DNA from: Planctomycetota bacterium
GTDB lineage: Bacteria; Planctomycetota; Brocadiia; JAADGH01
Length of the DNA: 64,000 nucleotides
NCBI GenBank assembly: GCA_013152475.1
Contig: JAADGH010000108.1
Coordinates: 1-64,000 of the forward strand
Direction of reading: 5' to 3'
The translations under genes were made by a program, and so were the position numbers. Position 1 is the stretch's first letter. Each line of letters starts with the position of its first letter. The notes under the pieces are model-generated. The model worked only from the letters and a program-made list of their open reading frames with translations. It did not search any database and was not told where the DNA came from. Shown here piece by piece: positions 23,095-32,393 of this stretch.

Positions 23095-26000
23095 TCACGG
23101 CTTCACATCGAACACAATCTCGCTCTCGATCGGGTCGCCGTTCGGAACGCCCACACCCTCGGCGTAAAGCCAGTTTGGCGGCTGGGTGAAGACCGTCGTG
23201 GCGATCCGCGACGAGCACTTCCGCCCGTCGGCCAGTTCCAGTTCCACCCAAAAGCCGCGGATTTTGAAACAGTCCTTGCCAGGGTTCAGGATTTTCAATG
23301 CGTTGCGCGGTTTGAGCGACCGGATGACCTCCGCGGGTAGCTCCACGGTCGCGATCTTGCTCCAGACGTTTTTCGTCTCACTGGCGCCTTCGCCGCTCGG
23401 CAGGTTGCCGATCACCACGCCGTTGATCTCGGCCTTGGAGATGTACGATCCGCTGCATTGGAGTCCCTGTTCCTCGTAGTGGAACCACCCCCGCTTCGCC
23501 TTGCAGACTTGGTCGAGGGTCAGCCCGGGAACGGGGTGCGGCCCCGGCTCGTAGGCCAGGCGGACCGGATGATCGTGAAGCGTGGTCACTAAGACCGGCG
23601 TCTTCGTCTCGATCTTGAATGCCGCCCAGCAGGCCCAGTCGCCGGACGAGTTGTCGGCGGGGCCCACGTCGGTGATGAGCTTGATGCGGACCGTCTTTCC
23701 CGCCCAGGGAGACAGGTCGCCCATCAGCGGCGTCCAGGCATGTTTGATCCACTGTTTCTCGGCAATGATCGTCTCCTTAGCCTTTTCATCCACAACAGCC
23801 ACCCGAAAGAGAATGCCATCGCCGGGGTCGCTGCCATCGCCCTTGCCGATGAAACATCGAAACACGCCTTTCGGCTCAAGGGGCAGTGGGATCGGCTTGA
23901 ACAATGCAAAGCTATAACCGACACCGCCCATATAGGGCGGATGCATGAAGATGCCGTTCTTGGTTTGGTTACCGCAAGTCATGCCCCGGCGTTCGTGCAC
24001 ATTGCTGCGGTTCGCAGGGATCAGGCACGTTTCTTTGCCCTTGCGGAGGCATTGGCCAGACTCAAACTCCTCGGAGAGCGCGGCGATCTCGCGCACAGCC
24101 TCTTCGGACCTCAGCCACCAGCTTTTCTCAACGGCAAATTCGCCAAGCGTGAGCTTCAGCTTGATCTCCCTCACACACTCTTTGTCCGGGGCAGTGAAGG
24201 GGAGCGTTACGGCCTTCGTCTCGCCGGGAGCGAGATCGACTGCGCGCTCCTTCCCGTCCAGGACCGCCGTGCCCCTCGCCTGGACGGGCAGATTGCTCGT
24301 AAGCGTCAGGTGGTAGGCATCGTCCAACGTGAGCGTGGCATCGACCACAGGCAGGACGGTGAAGTCGATCCATGCGCCCTCGAACTGCTGCCAGAGCTGC
24401 TGGCCGCGCTTCGCGTCCGGGGGGATACGGAAGTCATGTGCTTGCTTGCCGGTCACCTTGACCGCCTCGCCGGGCACGACCCGAACGCGGTTACATTTCA
24501 GTGTGACAGCCGGCGGAGCGACGGGTGTAAGGAGATAGCTGAAAGCCCCTTCCTTCGGCATCACGTAAACAAGCCCTCGGCTGAGCCGCGTCTCGACCGG
24601 ACCGAGCTCCTTGTATTCTTTGTCGAGGGCGATGGCCGTCGCGCCCTTTCCCTCGAGCGATACGCCGAACGATCTGGGGGTTCCTACCGGGATCACTTCG
24701 ACCTTGCCATCGGTCCGCTTTAGGGCAATGACCGCTGCATCACTGGCCGCTTTGGGGAATCGGGTGAAGACACCCCGACCATCGCAGTAATCGTAAGCGG
24801 GTGATTGACAATAATCCGCGCGGTGGCCATCCTTAATCGCGCTGAAGACGACCAGCTTTCCATCGGCGCTCTTCGCGAAATATCCGTTCGGGGGCAGTTC
24901 GGCATCAGGGATCTTCCACGTGTCTTTTGTATGGCCGTTTACCCACACTCTCAATCCATTGGAGTAGGTGGTGGCGATCTGTGAGCGTTTGTATGCGCCC
25001 GTCGCCACGGCGCTGCTTGTGTCGAGCAGATCGCCCTTTTTATTCGCATACCGTATGTCCGTCGCCGTCTCCTCGGCGTAGTTCTTGTGCAGTTGTTGGA
25101 GCAGATAGTAGCTTCGGACGGTGTTCCGGATGCCCCCGGCTCGAACAAGGAATCCCGTGTGGCCGAAGGCGATCGTAGCGGCCAGAAAGCGGTCCAGCTT
25201 TCGCTCCTGCTCCGCTCGGCCCGATCCCATTCCCTCGTGTCGGCCATAGAACATGCCCGGGTTGCCCATGCCGAAGTTGCAGCACAGGGGATGCATCTTT
25301 CGCAGGTCGAAATCGACGAGCCAGGGATTTTTCGCAGGTCTGTATTTTTGATCCTGGCCGTAATTGCCGTCGGTCAGACCGCAATAGTAGTAGTGATTGT
25401 TCCCTTCGCTGTAAACCGGCCCGTTCCACACCCGCTTCTGGTGAAGCATGATCTCGCCATAGGGATAGAATTGCGCGATAAACGTTCCGGCCCCGGGCAC
25501 GCGGGCGTCGTAGTCCTCCCTGCCCCAGGGCGTGACGGCGGTGTGGACGTCGCAGTAGGCCGTGCTGAGCTTGAACTTCTCCTGGATGATCGGCGTAAGC
25601 TTGGCCTCGTACTCCACCGCACGGGTCGGCTTCGGCGCGTAGCAGCGCGCCCAGGCCGTCTGCCAGTCGCCGTTGGAGCGCCGGTTGACCATGTCCTCGT
25701 CCCAGTGCCCGTTCACGGGGGCAAAGTCGGTGTAATTGTTGTAGATGCCGTAGCGAAAGCCGAGGGCGTGGAGCTTGCGCGAGTATTCCTTCTGGCTTGC
25801 ATCGCCGCCCTTCTTCGGCGCGGTTTTTGTCCGAAAGGTGAAGCTCTCGCCGCCGTCGCGCCAGCCGGTTTCGTGATCGGTGATGACGACCTTGGTCATG
25901 CCATATCGGGCAACGCCCTTCCAGTAGTCATAATCCCGCTCCCGGTTGCTCGCCCCGTGGGCGCGCCAGAGCCGTTCGCCGGCGACATGCATCCACGGCG

Positions 26001-27444
26001 ACTTCGGATTAGGGATGTTGGGGAGAATTTCCTCGAAGCACGGCGAGACCGTCAGGAAGAGCCGCTCGAAACAGTCGTTTCGCTTGCCGTCGGTCTTCGG
26101 GGTATACACCGCGCCGCCGTTGTAGGTCACGCCGTCTTTCGCCGTGCGATTCACGAACGTCAAGGCCGAGGCGTTCGAGCGATAGTAGTCCATCAACGCC
26201 GTGACGAACAGCGGCTTGTCCGGCTTGCCGGTGACCAGCACGGCAGGCCGGTCCTTGGCTCCCACGAGATAGGGAATCGTGACGAGGCGAGGATTGTCCA
26301 CGCCGACAGCGCGTCCGATGACGAACTCGCCGACCTGCCCACCGGGGCACTTGACATCGACCACCAGCGACTTCTGCCACAGGCGGAAGGTGTAGGTCAC
26401 GTCCATTGTCCGCTGGCCCAGGCCGACGCGCCACAAGGCAATGACCGTGTCGCCGACCCGCTCGCAGCCCAAGAGGTCGAAGCGGTCGGGCGGGACGGCC
26501 TTGTCGTCCTCGGCGAAGTAGACCCCTCCGTCCGCCATGGGCTGGAACCGTCGGGCGAGCCACCCGCCCCACTTCGCCGTCACGTCACTGAGGGTCCCCG
26601 TCTTCGGCTCGTAGCGGTACTCCAGTTCGCCGTCGTTCCCTTTGTAGCGAAAGACGTAGGCATTCCCTTCCTTCGTCAGGCTTGTCCTGAACTTCTGCGT
26701 CAGGTTGTCGGGCAGAATGGTTTGCTCGCGCGTCGGAAAGGGCAACCGGCCCTTGCCGGTATACACGCCCGGGTCCTGGCCGGGGAAGAGGTCGATGCCG
26801 CGCTTCGGACGGGGGACGAAGGTGAGCGGCTTGAGTGCCTCCCGATAGAAGGCAAGGTTATCGAAGTAGAGGACGCGGTCCTTTTCGTTGTGGCAGTTGG
26901 TGACGCGGATGCCCGCGAAGGACGCGCCGTCCTTGAGCACGGCAAGCTGCTCCGGCTGGAGCTTCTTGTGCATCACCCACCACTCCTTCCAACGGACGCT
27001 GCCGAGAGAGATCTGCAATTCCTTCCCGTCCTTGGCCTGGAGGAGGATGTGGATGCCGACGCGCGGCGTGGTCAGGTCCTGGCGCCACGCCCAGTTGTTT
27101 CCGTAAACCCAAAAGTTTACGCAGTCGAAGGGTGCTGGGATGGGAATCGGCTTGGGCGGGCGGACGGTGAGCTCCGCCCTGCGCGACGTGCCGCGATAGA
27201 CCAGTTTGCCCACATACTTCCCCCAGAGCTGCTGCTCGCGCGAGCGGGTAATCGTGGCGACGGCGTCCTTCGTCTCGACCCTCCAGCCGCCGAGGTTCTC
27301 GAAGTCTACGAGTGGGGGATGATCGGGCTTCGTGCGATTGGCCCAGACCATCTCGTATGGTCGCTCGCCCACCTTTTCGTCGGCAGTAATCTGGGCAACG
27401 ATAAAAAGGCAAGACAGGACAGCAAGACAGAACACGATTCTCAT
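23095..27444 (-). CDS. large secreted multidomain protein, probable glycoside hydrolase
   Basis: 1449 residues with a signal peptide (MRIVFCLAVLSCLFIVAQIT, then ADEK). The N-terminal ~210 residues look like a carbohydrate-binding beta-sandwich (VDFENLGGW...YFDNLAFY). The centre (about 490-900) looks like a TIM-barrel glycosidase: GMTKVVITDHETGW, LGFRYGIYNNYTDFAP, STAYCDVHTA and MLHQKRVWNGPVYSEG, with many acidic residues on strand ends. The C-terminal ~450 residues are beta-rich, with Ig-like parts and another sandwich. No CAZy family could be assigned by eye. The ATG follows GGAAGT. Confidence 0.7.
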   Translation of the reverse strand: MRIVFCLAVLSCLFIVAQITADEKVGERPYEMVWANRTKPDHPPLVDFENLGGWRVETKDAVATITRSREQQLWGKYVGKLVYRGTSRRAELTVRPPKPIPIPAPFDCVNFWVYGNNWAWRQDLTTPRVGIHILLQAKDGKELQISLGSVRWKEWWVMHKKLQPEQLAVLKDGASFAGIRVTNCHNEKDRVLYFDNLAFYREALKPLTFVPRPKRGIDLFPGQDPGVYTGKGRLPFPTREQTILPDNLTQKFRTSLTKEGNAYVFRYKGNDGELEYRYEPKTGTLSDVTAKWGGWLARRFQPMADGGVYFAEDDKAVPPDRFDLLGCERVGDTVIALWRVGLGQRTMDVTYTFRLWQKSLVVDVKCPGGQVGEFVIGRAVGVDNPRLVTIPYLVGAKDRPAVLVTGKPDKPLFVTALMDYYRSNASALTFVNRTAKDGVTYNGGAVYTPKTDGKRNDCFERLFLTVSPCFEEILPNIPNPKSPWMHVAGERLWRAHGASNRERDYDYWKGVARYGMTKVVITDHETGWRDGGESFTFRTKTAPKKGGDASQKEYSRKLHALGFRYGIYNNYTDFAPVNGHWDEDMVNRRSNGDWQTAWARCYAPKPTRAVEYEAKLTPIIQEKFKLSTAYCDVHTAVTPWGREDYDARVPGAGTFIAQFYPYGEIMLHQKRVWNGPVYSEGNNHYYYCGLTDGNYGQDQKYRPAKNPWLVDFDLRKMHPLCCNFGMGNPGMFYGRHEGMGSGRAEQERKLDRFLAATIAFGHTGFLVRAGGIRNTVRSYYLLQQLHKNYAEETATDIRYANKKGDLLDTSSAVATGAYKRSQIATTYSNGLRVWVNGHTKDTWKIPDAELPPNGYFAKSADGKLVVFSAIKDGHRADYCQSPAYDYCDGRGVFTRFPKAASDAAVIALKRTDGKVEVIPVGTPRSFGVSLEGKGATAIALDKEYKELGPVETRLSRGLVYVMPKEGAFSYLLTPVAPPAVTLKCNRVRVVPGEAVKVTGKQAHDFRIPPDAKRGQQLWQQFEGAWIDFTVLPVVDATLTLDDAYHLTLTSNLPVQARGTAVLDGKERAVDLAPGETKAVTLPFTAPDKECVREIKLKLTLGEFAVEKSWWLRSEEAVREIAALSEEFESGQCLRKGKETCLIPANRSNVHERRGMTCGNQTKNGIFMHPPYMGGVGYSFALFKPIPLPLEPKGVFRCFIGKGDGSDPGDGILFRVAVVDEKAKETIIAEKQWIKHAWTPLMGDLSPWAGKTVRIKLITDVGPADNSSGDWACWAAFKIETKTPVLVTTLHDHPVRLAYEPGPHPVPGLTLDQVCKAKRGWFHYEEQGLQCSGSYISKAEINGVVIGNLPSGEGASETKNVWSKIATVELPAEVIRSLKPRNALKILNPGKDCFKIRGFWVELELADGRKCSSRIATTVFTQPPNWLYAEGVGVPNGDPIESEIVFDVKP

Positions 27445-27481
27445 GCGACTTCCTCCCAGTGATGGATTGGATCGTAGGGCT

Positions 27482-27509
27482 ATTCTACAGGTTTGGTGCG
27501 GCGAGTCAA
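27482..27509 (-). promoter_or_regulatory. sigma-70-like promoter of the large hydrolase
   Basis: Minus strand TTGACT (27509-27504), 16 bp, TAGAAT (27487-27482), about 30 bases before the ATG. Confidence 0.6.
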
Positions 27510-27674
27510 GGAGTCGTCCTGGTCATTTCGATCTGGACCGCAACGGCATACGTCGAGGTGAACACACATCACCCGCACGACAACATCCGTAAAGCGCAGG
27601 TCGAGGTCGCACCGCAACGGCACGAGCCGATGGGAGCCGTAGAGATAACCGCCCACCCAAGGCGGCTATCTTTC

Positions 27675-27702
27675 TTGACAAGCACTGCACGTGTGCTATA
27701 CT
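27675..27702 (+). promoter_or_regulatory. sigma-70-like promoter of the retron
   Basis: TTGACA (27675-27680), 16-bp spacer, TATACT (27697-27702). The expected start, about seven bases on, falls at 27709, the first base of the a1 arm of the retron RNA. Confidence 0.75.
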
Positions 27703-27708
27703 TTCCTC

Positions 27709-27841
27709 AGGTGGCGGGCCGAGAGAGTTTTAGATTTGTGCGGCGATTCGCCGTGCGTGCGCTTTGCGCCATCAACCAGCCTTTGTTCCTGCTGAGAGCA
27801 GGAACGCAGAATGGATGCATAGTAAAACCGGTCCGCCACCT
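27709..27841 (+). ncRNA. retron msr-msd RNA
   Basis: 133 bases. The ends form the a1/a2 pair: AGGTGGCGGGCCG (27709-27721) with CGGTCCGCCACCT (27829-27841), 13 bp with one G-U. Inside are two short hairpins with three-base loops (27741-27753, loop ATT; 27759-27769, loop TTT), as in msr. A 9-bp hairpin follows, GTTCCTGCT/AGCAGGAAC with loop GAG (27785-27805), as in msd. The reverse transcriptase gene starts 23 bases later. The exact branching G and msDNA length cannot be read from sequence alone. Confidence 0.78.
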
Positions 27842-27864
27842 CTTTCTATCCGCAAAGGTTCGCC

Positions 27865-28977
27865 ATGGGATTTCTCGATTGGTTCCTGCGAAAGATCATC
27901 AAGCCGAAAGTCCTTGATGGCTGGGCGCGGGCCAGACGCCGTGGCCAGATCAACGCCCTGCGCAAGAAGCGCGAGCGCGCCCGGGCCATCTGCATGCTCC
28001 CGCAGGACGGCCGGCTCCCCACACGCAAGGCCCGCAACCCCATGACGGGCCGGACCATCGAGGTCGAATACGACGACGGTCTGAAGGGCATCGCCAAGGC
28101 CCTGGGCCTTAAGCCCAGCCGTGTGGCGAAGCTGTCCTTCTCGCCGAAGAAGCTCTACACCACCTTCACCCGCCCCAAGCCCGCCGGCGGCGAGCGCACC
28201 ATCCACGCGCCGGTGCGGTCGCTGAAATACGTGCAGCGCCGTATCCTCGACCGCATCCTCAACTGGGTCGATCTGCCCGACTGCGTCCACGGCTTCCGCC
28301 GCTACCGCTCCCTGGCCACGGGCGCGGCCGAACACGTGGGCAAGGAGATGGTCCTCCGGATGGACATCGAGGACTTCTTCCCCTCCATCCACTTCGGCCG
28401 GGTGCTGGGGCTCTTCCGGTCGCTCCAGTTCTCGACCAAACATGCCTTCATTCTTGCGAGATTGACCACCGCCGACGGCGTTCTGCCCCAGGGCGCGCCG
28501 ACGTCGCCGGCCATCGCCAACGCCGTGTGTCGCCGCCTCGACCGCAGGCTCATGGGCGCTGCGCAGAAGCAGGGAATTTCTTACACGCGATATGCCGACG
28601 ACATGACCTTCTCCGGCCCGGCGGAGGAGGTGAAGCGTCTGGTCCCCTTCGTCCGGAAGGTGGTCGGAGAGGAAGGGTTCACAGTGGCCGACAAGAAGGT
28701 CCGCCTCATGCGCCGGGGCCGCCGCCAGATCGTGACGGGTGTGGTGGTGAACGACAAGCTGAGCGTGCCCCGCTACTACCGCCGCTGGCTGCGCGCGACC
28801 ATCCATCACCTGCGCACCAGGGGCGCCACCCCCGACGGCCTCACCGCCGCCCAGCTCCGCTCCTCCCTCCTCAGCCACGCCCACTACATCAAGATGGTCA
28901 ACGCCGACCAGGGCAATCGCCTCCTGGCGGACCTGCGGGAGGTGCTTGGGCAGCAGGGCGGAAAGGGTAATAGGTGA
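27865..28977 (+). CDS. retron-type reverse transcriptase
   Basis: 370 residues. RT motifs in order: R-T-I-H-A-P near 111, HGFRRYRS near 142, catalytic Asp in RMDIEDFFPSIHF (167), LPQGAPTSPAIANAV (207-221), YTRYADDMTFSG with the YADD box (243-246) and the retron hallmark VTGVVVN (290-296). The fingers-palm order matches bacterial retrons rather than group II introns: there is no maturase or endonuclease. Residues 1-85 form a basic extension of unknown role. No toxin-like effector is fused or adjacent, so the immune output is not evident. Confidence 0.92.
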   Translation: MGFLDWFLRKIIKPKVLDGWARARRRGQINALRKKRERARAICMLPQDGRLPTRKARNPMTGRTIEVEYDDGLKGIAKALGLKPSRVAKLSFSPKKLYTTFTRPKPAGGERTIHAPVRSLKYVQRRILDRILNWVDLPDCVHGFRRYRSLATGAAEHVGKEMVLRMDIEDFFPSIHFGRVLGLFRSLQFSTKHAFILARLTTADGVLPQGAPTSPAIANAVCRRLDRRLMGAAQKQGISYTRYADDMTFSGPAEEVKRLVPFVRKVVGEEGFTVADKKVRLMRRGRRQIVTGVVVNDKLSVPRYYRRWLRATIHHLRTRGATPDGLTAAQLRSSLLSHAHYIKMVNADQGNRLLADLREVLGQQGGKGNR

Positions 28978-28982
28978 CACGA

Positions 28983-29065
28983 TGCAGCCGCAGGCTTTAC
29001 GCCTGCGGGAAGATCGCGCCCATAAAGGGCGCGGCTACAAATGCCCGGTTTCGGATAGGTCCTTA
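28983..29065. repeat. dispersed palindromic repeat, copy 2
   Basis: Starts six bases after the reverse transcriptase stop. Stems CCGCAGGC/GCCTGCGG and CGCGCCC/GGGCGCG, then GGTTTCGGATAGGTCCTTA, the same end motif as the element at 7267-7372. Confidence 0.6.
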
Positions 29066-29162
29066 GAGTCCCCATGGATGAGTTGCTGATGCCGACTGAT
29101 ATGGTTATCTTCTCCCGCTTCCTCGCGTTTGCACTGGAAGCAGAGGCCGAAAGGTGCCCGTA

Positions 29163-30770
29163 ATGGCTGAGATCAGGCTGGTCGAGGGAGGGCAGAGCAA
29201 GTATTCGATCCTCGTTGCTGAGGATGCACCGAGGCCGATCCGTTTCGCGGCCCAGGAACTTCAGCGGTATGTACAGGAGATCAGCGGGGCGGCATTGCCG
29301 ATCACGTCGGAAGGCGACGGCAACCCGGCTATCCTCGTTTGTACAAACGACGACTCGGCCCCGGCGCTCCACGATCGTGGTGAGGATGCCTATGCCATGC
29401 GAACGGACGGCGATCAGATCGTCCTCGCCGGCAACTCACCCCACGCGTGCGTCTATGTCGTTTATCACTTTCTCGAAAAACATCTGGGCTGTGGCTGGTG
29501 TGCACCGGGGGAGGATACCGTGCCGAAGCAGGCGACAATCCGCCTATCCCCTTTCCACGATGTGATCGGCCCCCCAGCCTTCGCCATGCGCCAGATCATC
29601 CTTTTCCCCTACGGCGGGGAATGGCTGGTCATGAACAACATGCTCCACACCGACTGGATGGCAAAGAACCGTCTGAACTGGGCCCACCCCGCGCCGAACG
29701 CCCCGCGCGTGTGGGAACACAACCGGTCGGACCTGATCTTCACACCCGAGGTGACAAAGCGGGGGTTGCGCCTCGAAGTGGGCGGGCACGCCTTCAACAT
29801 CTGGGTCCCGAACGACCGCTATGCGGACCATCCGGAATACTTCGCGCAGATCGAGGACGGATCACGGACCACCGACGGCTCCCACGAGGCGGGTTTATGT
29901 ATCTCGAATCCGGACGTGGCGGAGGTGGTGGCGGAGAACATGACCCAATGGCTCGACGCCAACCCCGAGGTCGATGCCGTCGATCTCTGGCACAACGACT
30001 CGCACACCTACTGCCTCTGTCCCGACTGCACGCCGCCGGGCCTGCCCGAGGACGAGGCGAAGATGGCCTACACGCGCACCTACATCCGCTTCGTCAACGA
30101 GGTCACTGAGCGGGTGGTGCGGAAGCACCCGGATGTGCTCGTCAATCTCCTCGCCTACTTCCACACGATGGTTCTCCCCGACAACGCCGAGCCGCTGCAC
30201 GACAACGTCCTCGTCGGCCTGTGCCTCTTTCCGCGTCCGGGGCAGCGGACGATGCGGCCCATCGAGACATCCGATCAGCACCGCGACGTGGCGTTCCGCA
30301 AACAGCTTGTCCGGTGGCCGGAAGTTGCGAAGAACTTTTATGTTTACGAGTACTATACCGTGGGGGAACGATACAAGCTGTGGTCAATGGTGTCGATGAT
30401 CTGCGAAGACATGCGTTACTTCCACCGGCTTGGCATCACGGGCATCTCGTCCGACCAATGGGGCCCCGGCTGGTATCCGCTGAACATGTATGCCTATGGA
30501 AAGCTTGCCTGGAACCCCAACCTGACGCCCGAGGAGATCATCGCCGATTTCTGTACGCGCACCTACGACGGCGCGGCGGACGCGATGATGGACTACTGGA
30601 ATCTCCTGGAGGAAGGTCTGCGCGAGTCCTGGACCACCCAAGACCCCATCAACTGGCGCGACGACCAGCGCCGCGAGGTCATCAGGAAAGCCCTGTCACA
30701 AGCCGGCGATGACCAGGTCGATAAGCGCATCCGCGACGCGGCGGCGCTGCATCAGTTGGCCGGCCTTTGA
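29163..30770 (+). CDS. DUF4838 family protein
   Basis: 535 residues, no signal peptide seen. The N-terminal ~110 residues (EDAPRPIRFAAQELQRYVQEISG...YFLEKHLGCGWCAPGEDTVP) match the alpha-glucuronidase-like N-domain that precedes DUF4838. The rest (WLDANPEVDAVDLWHNDSHTYCLCPDCT; GISSDQWGPGWYPLNMYAYGKL) is DUF4838-like, a TIM-barrel-related domain with a Cys pair. Members occur with polysaccharide-degrading genes. The function is probably glycan processing. The ATG at 29163 has GAAAGG upstream; an in-frame GTG is nine bases earlier. Confidence 0.8.
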   Translation: MAEIRLVEGGQSKYSILVAEDAPRPIRFAAQELQRYVQEISGAALPITSEGDGNPAILVCTNDDSAPALHDRGEDAYAMRTDGDQIVLAGNSPHACVYVVYHFLEKHLGCGWCAPGEDTVPKQATIRLSPFHDVIGPPAFAMRQIILFPYGGEWLVMNNMLHTDWMAKNRLNWAHPAPNAPRVWEHNRSDLIFTPEVTKRGLRLEVGGHAFNIWVPNDRYADHPEYFAQIEDGSRTTDGSHEAGLCISNPDVAEVVAENMTQWLDANPEVDAVDLWHNDSHTYCLCPDCTPPGLPEDEAKMAYTRTYIRFVNEVTERVVRKHPDVLVNLLAYFHTMVLPDNAEPLHDNVLVGLCLFPRPGQRTMRPIETSDQHRDVAFRKQLVRWPEVAKNFYVYEYYTVGERYKLWSMVSMICEDMRYFHRLGITGISSDQWGPGWYPLNMYAYGKLAWNPNLTPEEIIADFCTRTYDGAADAMMDYWNLLEEGLRESWTTQDPINWRDDQRREVIRKALSQAGDDQVDKRIRDAAALHQLAGL

Positions 30771-30779
30771 GTGGTTCTG

Positions 30780-32327
30780 CTAACTCGATGTCGTCAGGAA
30801 ATCTGCAATCGCCGTCACGTTCACATCCACCACGGCGAGGTCCGGCGCATGGACGACCTCGTCCGCCGCCCAGACGATGACGCCGCGGGGCGCGTCTCCG
30901 ACGCCGATGATGTGGTTCAGGACCTTGGAAATATTGTCGTTAATGCGAATTACGTTCGGCTGCAGCGGTGCGCCGAGCTGGCCCCCCTCGATCAGGTAGC
31001 TGTCGGCGATGCACGTCGTGGTAAAGTCGCCCGCCGTCAGACCGTTCACGGGATAGGTGTACCAGATGCGGCCGACGTAGATGCCGTCGCCGACCTCCCT
31101 CAACAGATCCTCGCGGGGTCTGGGCCGGTTGGATTCAAAAAAGACATTCGTGCACGCCGTGCCCGGAGGCATGGCAAACCCGCGACCGCCGCCGGACTGG
31201 AACCGAAAGCCGTTGCGCGGGACAAAGGCCGCCGCGTGTGCCTTCGGATCGACGCCGAGTTTCTCCTTCGCCTGCGGGTCGGCCATGATCCGCCGCGACT
31301 CGTAGTCGTTCGCCAGCGTCCCGATGACCACGCCGTCCTTGATCAGATCGGTCCGCCCCGTGGGCAGGCCCTCGCAGGTGATGCGTTTGCTGCCCATGTG
31401 CCCCGGCAGCGCGCCGTCGTCGTAGAGCGAGATCTGCGCATCGGCCACCTGCGTCATCAGCTTGCCGAGAAAGTACGAGCTGGAGGCATAGAGATTGCCC
31501 AGCTTCAGCGAGGGCAGGATGATGTGCGTGAGCAGGTCCGTCACCGCCTGTGGGCCGAAGACGACCTTGTATTTCCCCGATTTTACCCGGCGGCCGTCAA
31601 CGGACGCGATGGCATTGCGCGCGGCCTCGGCGCCGACGTCCTTCGTGAAATCGGGGCGCTTCGCACCAGTCAACCAGCCCGTGCCCTTGGCATGGCGCGC
31701 CTCGACCATGGCGGTGAAGGAGGCCATGATCAGCGTTGTCTCGTCGGTCTGGACGTCGGGCATATGCGTCGAGGCGATGGCCATGCGCTCCTGGAGGACG
31801 GTGACGTCCCCGCCGAGGAGGAAGCCCAGGGCCTTCGGGTCCTCGCCCAGCTTCTCCGCGCCCTTCTCGAATTCCTCCATGGCCCCCTGCATGGCCTCCC
31901 AGCCAAGGGCAACGAGTCCCTCGTCGGGCAGGTCCATCAGCGCGGGATCGTGGTAGGCCGACAGTATCGGTTCCTCGCCTGTGGGTTTGGGCAGGCACTC
32001 GAATGTCGGGTCGGCCACGGCGCCGTCTTTCGCTTTTGCGAATGCTGAACGGACGGCGGCTTCGCCCACGTCGCCCGTCTCCTGCCCGAAGCCCAGGAGC
32101 GCCTGGTCGCCGTCCTCGAAGACGACCCGCAGACCGATGCCGAACGACTCGCACGACTTCGGTTCGAGCACCCCCTCGCACGGGATGTGGGAGGTGTAGT
32201 CGAGCCGGGTGAGGAGGTTGTCGTTCGCCGCAACGAAGGCCTCGGCCTCCCGCACACCGTCCTGTGATTGCGCCCATTTCAACGCGGCCGCCGCCGCTTC
32301 CTGGAGTTTATTGAGTTCTTGCATCAT
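30780..32327 (-). CDS. TldE/PmbA-like subunit of a TldD/TldE metalloprotease
   Basis: 515 residues of the PmbA/TldD family lacking the HExxxH zinc motif, so this is the E-type partner. Conserved parts include FGPQAVTDLLTHIILPSL, the SSYFLGK stretch, GRTDLIKDGVVIGTLANDYESRR and the C-terminal GEVVHAP-like region. TldD/TldE heterodimers cut unfolded peptides or mature ribosomal peptide products. It lies 66 bases after the tldD stop on the same strand; a hairpin repeat occupies the gap. No precursor-peptide gene is recognisable nearby. Confidence 0.87.
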   Translation of the reverse strand: MMQELNKLQEAAAAALKWAQSQDGVREAEAFVAANDNLLTRLDYTSHIPCEGVLEPKSCESFGIGLRVVFEDGDQALLGFGQETGDVGEAAVRSAFAKAKDGAVADPTFECLPKPTGEEPILSAYHDPALMDLPDEGLVALGWEAMQGAMEEFEKGAEKLGEDPKALGFLLGGDVTVLQERMAIASTHMPDVQTDETTLIMASFTAMVEARHAKGTGWLTGAKRPDFTKDVGAEAARNAIASVDGRRVKSGKYKVVFGPQAVTDLLTHIILPSLKLGNLYASSSYFLGKLMTQVADAQISLYDDGALPGHMGSKRITCEGLPTGRTDLIKDGVVIGTLANDYESRRIMADPQAKEKLGVDPKAHAAAFVPRNGFRFQSGGGRGFAMPPGTACTNVFFESNRPRPREDLLREVGDGIYVGRIWYTYPVNGLTAGDFTTTCIADSYLIEGGQLGAPLQPNVIRINDNISKVLNHIIGVGDAPRGVIVWAADEVVHAPDLAVVDVNVTAIADFLTTSS

Positions 32328-32344
32328 CTATCTCCGGTTGAACG

Positions 32345-32393
32345 TAGAAGCGGCGTCCCGCCGCTTCCGAAGAGGCTGGAAGCCTTTTCTACC
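32345..32393. repeat. hairpin repeat between tldD and tldE
   Basis: GTAGAAGCGGCGTCCCGCCGCTTC forms a stem (AAGCGGCG with CCGCCGCTT-like arms), followed by a CTTTTCTACC tail. A related copy lies at 18370-18430 and a shorter one near 41812-41840. Confidence 0.5.

Noticed and set aside
25087-27462. 791-codon plus-strand frame opposite the large hydrolase
   Set aside because: Shadow frame with no motif or signal; the minus strand encodes a signal peptide and coherent domains.
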